Source: Adiantum capillus-veneris (taxonomy: Eukaryota > Streptophyta > Polypodiopsida > Polypodiales > Pteridaceae). From it: a DNA stretch of 64,000 bases. Shown piece after piece: positions 56,948 to 64,000 of the stretch (the first letter of the stretch is position 1; the number at the start of each line of letters is the position of its first letter). The stretch is taken from the NCBI GenBank assembly GCA_014529385.2, contig CM043960.1, positions 40,045,281 to 40,109,280 of the forward strand, written 5' to 3'. Below the pieces are notes generated by a model, which had not been told where the DNA came from, searched no databases, and saw nothing but the letters and a program-made list of their open reading frames with translations. The position numbers and the translations under genes are program-made.

Positions 56948-58075
56948 CAAGGAGTTAAAACATTGTCTATACTTGATAGTGGGGCTGGAGTAGCCATAGC
57001 CACAAAAGACATTTGGGAAAAATGGGGTAGACCAGCGCTTAGGAAAACTAGAATGAAGCTGCAACTTACAGATGGATACACGGAAAAAGCTCTGGGTATC
57101 TTAGAGAAAATTATTGTGACTTCTTGTGGAATTGAATATGAACATACATTTGCAATAGTAGATTTTGGAAAAGGAAAAAATTTTGATATCATTTTAGGAA
57201 GACCTTTCATGCGTCAACTTAAAATGGTTCAAGATTGGGGCTATGACTATATCTACTTGAGACATAAAAAGATCACCACAAAAATAAGCATCAGAGACCA
57301 TAGCTATAGAGATGTGAATATAACTCCTATAGAAGAAATTGACTCTACTATAGTCAATGGGAAAGAGATACCTGCGTGGCTACAAACCAAACAAGAACTT
57401 TGGATGTGTGGTGCTTCGAAGTGTGGAAGCTCAATGAAGGAGGATTGCATCCTAGAAAGATCAATGGACGATGAATCTTACTTACCGGAACCCTTTCCAG
57501 AGGAGTTATTTGAGCCATTTGGATGGACTCAAATATTGGCAACTTTGGATGTGTGTGTGAATGAGGTGACCCCGACTAAATTTTGTGATGAGGAAGGGTA
57601 TGATATAACTCCCGTATTTACGATAAAGGTGTTGAAGGAAGCTAACGAGATTTGTGAGTGTGAAGGCAGAAAAGGTGAAACAAATAGCTACGTCATGGAG
57701 CATGATGCCAAAGTGCACATGAAGAAAGCAGAGCAACAACGAGAATATGTCATCATTGACATACCTGAAGAATCGACAAAAGCTATTTCAAAGAAGCCGA
57801 CTCCAGAAAAAGTGCAAATGAAAGTAGATGAAGGAGAAAAGCTTCCAAGTTCAACGACAAATCTTCAACAAACGCAAGATCAAAAGAAGAACAGGGACAA
57901 TGAAGAATATGGACTATCTCCTACAATGATCAAATTCACTTTATGCGGACAAACAGGGCTCAAGGTCACATGTTTGGCCATAATAGATCTAGAAGCAACA
58001 AAAAATCTAATGACTTATGGAACGTGGATCATGATGGGAAAGCCACCAATCAATGAGCTAGAAGAAACAGTTTAA
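56948..58075 (+). pseudogene. Aspartic protease domain
   Basis: Still the same frame, ending TAA 58073-58075. The active site is LSILDSGAGVAIATKDIW (DSG at 56975-56983); the flap-side strand is TDGYTEKALGILEKIIVT, and the C-terminal ILGRPFMRQLKM (about 57190-57225) matches the I(L/I)GR..L...G helix motif of retropepsins. Beyond it, WTQILATLDVCVNEV and KFCDEEGYDITPVFTIKVL are shared with the decayed relative. A second DLE-type pseudo-site (CLAIIDLEATKNLMTYG) near 57975-58020 resembles a duplicated protease fold without the Ser-Gly. It would process the gag polyprotein. Confidence 0.87.
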
Positions 58076-59457
58076 AAAAGTTCAAAAATGTCGATTCCTA
58101 GCTTTGGAGTGGCAGAAGCTGTACTCAAATTGAGTACGAGGGAGTATAAAGATACTTCCCACATAATCAACTCCCATCATATCAAAGAGAGTCTGGTCCA
58201 GACAGAAAGCTGGAGGAACATCTTCTTTCGACAACAATCAAAAGCTTCAACAACAACAACGGTAAGACTCCATGAAGCTTCTCAAATCCATGCACAGAAG
58301 AAATCGCCAACCATTGTGGAAAAAGGTAAAGCAAAGGTAAACATTGAAGTTTATCAACCTCGCCAGACGACTTTACCTTCAACGAGCTTCCATCAAATTT
58401 CCCATGAAGCCTCTACATCAAGAGCCACACCATCAACAATGCAATGGAAACCAAAGCAAAAAGTCTATCAACCAAAGTTTCAATCACAAAAAACCATCCA
58501 GAAGAAGCCGAATAATGTCAACCAAGTGTTGGTATCCAAAGAGCACATCCAAGTCAAAGACCCAGTTTGGATACATGAAACATGGGTTCAACCACAACAA
58601 CAAAAGGTGACAGGGTGGATAGCATCAAATGAGTCAATCACTGCTCAAGGCTACTTCCAAGGAAACACTAATGTTTGGGCCAAAAAGCCTAAAGTAACAG
58701 CCTGGACCTACCCACCTCAACCAACGAGTTCTACAAGGAACAAGGCGTGCTATCAACAGAATACAAAATACTCAGGGAAGAGAAAGAACACCAACAAAAG
58801 GCAAACAAAAAGACCTTCCAAGCGGGCAACGCGAAAAGTTTGGGTACCGAAATCAGACTTCAACAAAGATACCCAACACAAACAGGTGAAGCAACGGGTG
58901 ATTCCAGTGAAGCTACTCGAAGCACAAGGATTCTATGAGGGTAACACCCAAATATGGTTACCCAAAGTAGTTGCTCAACCTAGAGCCACTAAGACCAACC
59001 AAGTAGCAAATGACCCCACACAAAGACAATCAACAACAATAAAAAGCCAATAGAAGCCAATTACAACCAAGGCTGCTGCAATCTACTGATGGATACCTTG
59101 TCATCAATTACAAAAGCAAGGCTTTTACAACGGAAATCATCACGTTTGGATACCAAAGCCTAGTGTCCATCAAATTATAGAAGAAGATAAAATGCCAAAG
59201 ACGGTCACGCAAGGACCAAAAACAAGATGGGTTCCAAAATTGCTAGTGGAAACTCAATCACAGAGAACCCACACATCTCGAAAATCGCTTCTCATGGAAA
59301 TTAATGCAAAGGCTACATCAAGCCCTATCAGAGTTGAAGGACTTGTTTTACAAAGAAGTATCAACATACAACAAGCAAGTCAAGAGGAGCCAAAATATGC
59401 CAACCTACTCGACAAAATGGTGGCATCCAAAGACCAACACAATGATAGAGGCCTTAA
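58076..59457 (+). pseudogene. Basic Trp-repeat C-terminal region in place of pol
   Basis: The same frame, with stops TAG 59051 and TGA 59087. It is rich in Lys, Gln, Thr and Trp. Three 11-codon copies of Q-G-[YF]-[FY]-x-G-N-x-x-[VI]-W lie at 58646-58678, 58925-58957 and 59117-59149. W[VIL]PK motifs surround them (VWVPKSDF, IWLPKVVAQ, VWIPKPSV, RWVPKLLV). It also has a Lys/Arg cluster (KRKNTNKRQTKRPSKRATRK). No RT, RNase H or integrase residue pattern is present. W[VI]PK motifs are known to me from linkers in plant Ty1/copia polyproteins, which may hint at origin. Function unknown. Confidence 0.7.
59454..59457. other. TTAA target duplication, left copy
   Basis: TTAA directly before the CACTAGG terminus; the second copy is at 60780-60783. 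Confidence 0.75.
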
Positions 59458-60779
59458 CACTAGGTTGGTAATGGGACACTTTTATGTCCTGTGAAGTGAC
59501 CATTTTCCTTGAATTATGTCAAGAGTTTCAAAATGGATTTTGAGGTTGTATCTGTCTAGAAAGTTGTCTCATGAGCTGAAAAAAACTCGACATTTTTTTG
59601 GAATATCAATTTCATCTTTCACCTCGTCCTTGCACAACATTTCACAACCTAAACTGTGTGAAAAAACGGGTCCTGGTTTTGGCTTTTTTCAACTTTTTGC
59701 AACTATACCACTCTAGAATTCATGTTTGTGAGGTCTATAATGCTAGAGAACTATCTTTAGTAGTCCTCAACATGTCCTGGTGCTTCTAGGGAGAAATAAA
59801 TGTTAAAGTTGTAAGTTATGACCAAATTACAAAAAATTGTCAAATCCTGTTTTTTAGCCAATTTTAGCTCTTCTATGATTTTTTTGGTGGCTTTCATGAT
59901 ATTCAAACGCTGTTTTGATTTTGTATGTCGCATATTGTAACATAAAGCTAATATTCCTTGGGTTTTGGGGCACCTAATACCCTATTTTTCATAGTAGACA
60001 ACGATGGTTGATTTTTTCAATTATAGAAGAAAACGAAACATTCTAGTATATCAAGTATAGCTTTTTCAATATTATTAGTTTCTTGTGACAACTACGTGCA
60101 TTTTGTAGGTAGTAACCATATCTAGTCATAAGGATCAAATTTGGCTAGATATTGAATAGTTTCTATGGGATTCTACAACTCATAATGTTGAACCCAGTTT
60201 TTTCATGTTTGCTGTATTTAGCACTTCATCTTTGTCCCCAAGATTCCTCTTGGTAAGAGATGTATTATTCTTTTGACATGCTCCATGGCTCCTCATGAAC
60301 CTAAAGGACAATAAGGAACTAAGAAAACATGCATATACTATTTGTATTGAGCGTGGCTATAGAAACTTTGATGATAGGTTTGTAGAATGGTAAACATTCA
60401 ACTTTTTTGTACCTATTTATTTTGGCAAAACAAAAAATAGTGATTGAGAAGCAATCATATGTTCTTATCACCAACCCATTGAAGTTCACTAGGGAATTTA
60501 TCTCAAGTCCTACAAAAATCCCTAATCTTATTTTTATGCAACAAAACATAAGAAATGACTGTTTTGATGAAAATGTACTGGTCCATCAACTTTGGAGGCT
60601 TGGTGTGACCAAAAGATGAGAAATTTTACAAGTTTCTTATTTTTTCCATGTGCAGTAGGCCTTGAACTATAGCCTCATGAAAGGATTTTACAAAATGAGT
60701 GGATCTACTATGGTTTTGGAGGTTTTTTTCACAACCCTGAAAGGACACTTTTATGTCATGTTAGGTTACCAACCTAGTG
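59458..60779. mobile_element. TTAA-flanked DNA element with CACTAGG termini
   Basis: 1,322 bp bounded by the perfect 14 bp inverted ends CACTAGGTTGGTAA / TTACCAACCTAGTG, with TTAA on both sides. Next to each end is GGACACTTTTATGTC (59474, 60743), itself nearly palindromic. There is no transposase frame. It splits the long retroelement frame; the frame resumes after 60779 (NLENLWHWVSGHEQ) and ends at TAA 60842-60844. CACTA at the tip suggests En/Spm, but those make 3 bp duplications, and TTAA is the piggyBac target. The superfamily is therefore unsettled. Confidence 0.8.
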
Positions 60780-60844
60780 TTAATCTCGAGAACTTATGGC
60801 ATTGGGTTTCAGGCCATGAACAGGTAAGTCCAAGTCGCCATTAA
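60780..60844 (+). pseudogene. Last ~20 codons of the long retroelement frame
   Basis: After the TTAA-flanked insertion the frame continues in phase with LENLWHWVSGHEQVSPSRH to TAA 60842-60844. This shows where the original polyprotein ended. Confidence 0.7.
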
Positions 60845-62059
60845 CAATACATGGCATAAAAGTCAAGAGTCGGGCAGCTGAGCCACTAAATGAGTAAGGC
60901 ATTAGTCCCAAAGCTTCAAGTAATATTCTCTGTGGTCTAAGAGTCTTAGCTATTCTAGGTACTGCTCAAGGTGGAGGAGTTGAGCATATTTATGTTGTGT
61001 CGCTCATACTGGTATAGGTGAGCATAAGAGTCCAAGTCTATGTATTTTAAGTTTGGTAAAGTGAAGAAGAGAGTCCAAAAGACACTCACGCACTATGCAT
61101 AGTGAGGAATGAGTGGAGAAGCTTCTACATCGAAAACCCTTCTTGGAAACATGCAAGCTATTGAGACGTCCTTTGATGTCACATGTGCTACATTTGTTCC
61201 TTGAAGCACCCAACAACTCATTTTTCACACCGCATGATTTTCTTGAAAGAACTCTTGTGTGCATATAGAGTGTCCCATAATTGGCACTTACATTAGGCAC
61301 TCTTCCTTTGTTTCTCCCAAGCACTCACCTTGCATGACAAGTACTTCCAATCCAAATGATCAACTCCAATAAGAGCGTATACCAAAGGCACTTTTTTCCC
61401 ACCGGGTTTTTTCCCTTTGGTCATCCAGGTTTTAAGACCCTAATATAGACCTCATCATCAACTTCTTGTATATATTCCTTCTACATCAACAATAAGGAAA
61501 GGGCTACCCAAATCAATCAACAACAACTTGGGGTAAAAACATCAAGTCTCCATATGCTTATCAAGAGCATCTTTTATCTTCAAGGGTGACAACAAAGCTC
61601 CATCCAACAATATCAAGTTAAAGAATGGACTACAACATCAAGCAATGAGAAATTTAGCAAGCGAGCTATCCACAACAATCAAAAATAGCTCACACAGTGC
61701 TTCAACATTGGTGACCTATTGCAAACAACTCAAATTGCAGTGGACCTTGAAAGAATATCCATCATAAAGTCCACTCCACAATGAAAATCAGTTCTACATG
61801 ATCAAACACTTGAACATCCATCTTTACGTCAGCTAAGATTGACAACCAAGAGGCGAATGTACAACAAGAAGAAACGTTGCCTCGATAATCAAAGCTCAAA
61901 TCATGTATCAACAACATGACAGCTATGCATCACTCAAGGAAGGGGGGAACTTCATCAACGACAACGGGCTTCCCAAGATGAAGACCAACCTTGAAGACAA
62001 AGCTAAAGACAACCCTATGACAAGACTGCACAAGGTCGTGTCAAGGGACGACACGAGCT
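60845..62059 (+). other. 3' untranslated region
   Basis: No reading frame. It includes TTCCCACCGGGTTTTTTCCC (near 61395-61414) followed by 'tccaggttttaa', resembling a motif I recall from the 3' parts of plant copia-type elements. A second purine tract, AAGGAAGGGGGGAA, lies at 61936-61949. Confidence 0.65.
61936..61949 (+). other. Possible auxiliary polypurine tract
   Basis: AAGGAAGGGGGGAA is nearly the same as the main polypurine tract, 111 bp upstream of it, within the 3' UTR. Confidence 0.45.
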
Positions 62060-62072
62060 AGGAAGGGGGGAG
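62060..62072 (+). other. Polypurine tract
   Basis: AGGAAGGGGGGAG directly abuts the 3' LTR; plus-strand DNA priming site. Confidence 0.92.
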
Positions 62073-63008
62073 TGTTTGGAGGTGATAACAAAATACAAGT
62101 GCCCACCTAGCCAAGGCGCCGTTGGGTCAGCCGGCCAAAGTTTTGATGTGGTCACATTATTTTTCCGATGTTTAATACATCAAACCTTGTAAAAGCCTAA
62201 TGACAATCGTCTATGTCAAGTCTGAGTCAAAGATGTAATTTTTCCAATGATGTATGTAACGGTCCATGAGAAGTTGGCCGCCGGCCACTTTAGAAAGCCC
62301 TAGGTATATAATACACTAAGGTTAGTGGGAAAGGGAGATTATTTTTTGAAGATAAGGGACTACTGCGTTACGTATAGAGAGCTACCTCTTTGCTCCAACT
62401 TGTAATCATCGCTTCTGTGGCTACGGTAATCCAAATTCAGTTTTGTTTCTTGCATTGTGTTCCTCTTACTCTGCTCTTCCATTCAAGTGTAAGCATTCAA
62501 GATTCGGTAAAGGTTTCAACCGCATCTGTTTAGGCCTTAAATCACTGTTTTGAGTGTTTATATGCGTATTTTATGTTGTTTTGACCCTAGGAGAGGCTTT
62601 AGGGACCTAAAAACGAACCTTTAGGATCATTCTTTTACTGTTTTTGCGTGCTGTGGGACGAACGATCGCGATCGTGTACCTCTCCAGAATGCTATGACAG
62701 TGATAGGATATGTTCCTGATAGTCCCCTGTAGCTTCCCTTCAAATTTCGTGCGATTCCGATATGATTTGCATGGTGAACGGGCGTGATGACTGTAGAGCT
62801 ATGTAGAAGGACATATGCAGATTACTTGGCTTTCGTGCGTTTGATTTTCTTGTGGAGTTAGTAGTTGCATCTCTTCGAGTTCACTTCATTAGGATTGACA
62901 CCCTAGTGAGTTTCCATGCCTCATCCGAGTCGCTTCCCCTGTATCGATAATTTTATGTTGATGCTTGAGAGCTATGCTATGGACGTCCGTCGCGGTGACC
63001 CGAAAACA
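62073..63008 (+). repeat. 3' LTR
   Basis: TGTTTGGAGG...CGAAAACA. It carries the exact palindrome CGATCGCGATCG (62663-62674) followed by TGTACC. Confidence 0.95.
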
Positions 63009-63013
63009 CACAT
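63009..63013. other. Target-site duplication, right copy
   Basis: CACAT directly after the 3' LTR; identical to 50030-50034. Confidence 0.9.
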
Positions 63014-63614
63014 GTATGCAGGCAGCCCTACAATAAGAGACTGGAGTCATCATTTCTAGCGGGAGGCAAAGGGCTCACATTAGGTGTGCAACACCAAGGA
63101 GGATTCAAATGAGTAAAGGATTGCTAACTACGAGACCAAGGCCAATACCCTCGATTGGCAATGATTATCCTCCAATGGAATCACATTAGTATTTTGGAAA
63201 GATAATTTTTCAAACATTCAAATTTGCTTTCCATTAATTTTCCAAGAGGAAATTTTGAAAATTAGGTTTATTTTGCAGGTTTTAACACTATTTTTCTCTA
63301 TTTTGGGGCATAATTTCTCCTTTTCCCCTTTCCCTCAACCGGTATTTTTGAAATTAAAAACGACATGATATTAATCTAAGACACATTTTTCCCAAACACT
63401 GAATTAAAGCCCCGCCTTGCACGACCGTTGCCGTGAGCACTGTAGCAACAGGCAATGCCATGTGTCCCCTTGCAGAACCCCTTTTTTCTTGCCTATGTCA
63501 TGAGTTTGAGATGTAAAAACTTGGGAAAGCTTCGATGTTCACATTGGAGCTCTCAACATTGTAGTATCCGCTGACTCGCCAAAAAAGATGAAGAAAGTGT
63601 AGAGACGGATGTGG

Positions 63615-63618
<4 letters not shown>
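63014..63618. other. Unassigned right flank
   Basis: No gene or repeat family recognised. Confidence 0.5.

Positions 63619-63689
<71 letters not shown>
63619..63689. repeat. (TC)n microsatellite
   Basis: About 70 bp of perfect CT dinucleotides. The Arg/Glu-repeat frames on the minus strand are its shadow. Confidence 0.97.
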
Positions 63690-63692
<3 letters not shown>

Positions 63693-63892
63693 GTGTGGAG
63701 GGCCGTAACTATGCAAAAATGGAGTCCGTCGGGATCACAGGTGGTGGACAGGTAGCGGTAGAGGAGTAGGTGGCTCAGCAAGCGCTTGTGGCGAGTGGGA
63801 CATGTATTGGATCCAAACTCTTGGCATCCTGGCCAACAAAGGATTGAGGTTGTATAAGGGTGTGGGGCTTGTGGGGGATCAACTGTTGGCAA

Positions 63893-63975
63893 TCTACGTT
63901 AGGTTTAGTTACGCTAGGTTATGTTCGGTTAGGTTAGGTAAAGCTACAGTAGGTTAAGTTAGGTTAAGCTACGTT
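63893..63975. repeat. Degenerate GGTTA-type repeat
   Basis: Variants of TAGGTTA/TACGTTA/AGGTTAAG repeated about a dozen times. It resembles, on the opposite strand, the CCTAAAT-type tract at 3580-3985. Confidence 0.55.
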
Positions 63976-64000
63976 CGACAATATGGCAAGCTATAGAGCT

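Larger units (their letters stand above)
50035..63008 (+). mobile_element. Complete non-autonomous Ty3/gypsy-type LTR retrotransposon (TR-GAG-like)
   Basis: 12,974 bp with LTRs of 937 and 936 bp, CACAT on both sides, a tRNA-Asp primer-binding site and a polypurine tract. The two LTRs differ at about 35 positions plus one indel by eye (~96% identity), so the insertion is much younger than the other elements. The only long frame (53816-60844) encodes gag, two zinc knuckles, an aspartic protease and a basic C-terminal region; no RT, RNase H or integrase motif occurs anywhere between the LTRs. This matches the definition of large non-autonomous elements that keep gag. It would need polymerase and integrase supplied in trans. 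Confidence 0.9.

Noticed and set aside
1-64000. CRISPR arrays, bacterial operons or phage-like systems
   Set aside because: The window is plant nuclear DNA; the repeats present are retroelement, transposon or microsatellite in nature and none has CRISPR-like repeat-spacer regularity.

Overview
The window looks like nuclear DNA of a land plant with a large, repeat-rich genome. Evidence: nested LTR retrotransposons of Ty3/gypsy type, a LINE fragment, CACTA-like and long-TIR DNA elements, tRNA-derived SINE-like units, long (GA)n/(TC)n and (GT)n tracts, and primer-binding sites matching plant tRNA-iMet and tRNA-Asp. The species cannot be named from the sequence. No intact host gene was found; the best host-gene candidates are two degenerate copies of a small Cys-containing protein at 46.2-48.1 kb, weakly TPD1-like.

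Layout. 0-5.1 kb: AT-rich DNA with a three-unit repeat, telomere-like CCTAAAT repeats, a small array of Pol III-box (SINE-like) units, a microsatellite cluster and a CACTA-like terminus. 5.1-9.05 kb: unrecognised coding remnants between a dispersed repeat pair, then a minus-strand LINE RT pseudogene. 9.05-17.6 kb: a minus-strand chromovirus (Ty3/gypsy, tRNA-iMet PBS) with LTRs, gag, zinc knuckle, protease, RT, RNase H, integrase and a degraded chromodomain-like tail. 19.2-21.0 kb: solo LTR of the same family. 21.5-32.8 kb: a heavily decayed plus-strand Ty3/gypsy element of another family, split by a 1.74 kb long-TIR element with GGCGCGC hairpins and by a 1.56 kb solo LTR. 32.8-34.8 kb: another chromovirus LTR with its polypurine tract. 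34.8-36.4 kb: a retroelement fragment with a PPT and LTR start. 36.4-50 kb: mostly unassigned DNA with foldback and CACTA-like elements, degenerate repeats, an LTR fragment and the TPD1-like pseudogene pair.

50.0-63.0 kb is the most informative part: a complete 12,974 bp LTR retrotransposon with ~936 bp LTRs (about 96% identical by eye), a CACAT target duplication, a tRNA-Asp PBS and a PPT. It has gag, two zinc knuckles and a protease, but no recognisable RT, RNase H or integrase. In their place is a basic, Trp-containing region with three copies of an 11-residue QG[YF][FY]xGNxx[VI]W motif. The leader carries seven ~272 bp-spaced copies of a palindromic core (CGATCGCGATCG), also present in the LTRs. 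The decayed 21.5-32.8 kb element is its relative in gag and protease and does have RT, RNase H and integrase, so the two look like a non-autonomous/autonomous pair. A 1.32 kb TTAA-flanked element with CACTAGG termini has inserted into the 3' end of the long reading frame.

All identifications come from reading motifs and aligning repeats by eye; no database search was run.
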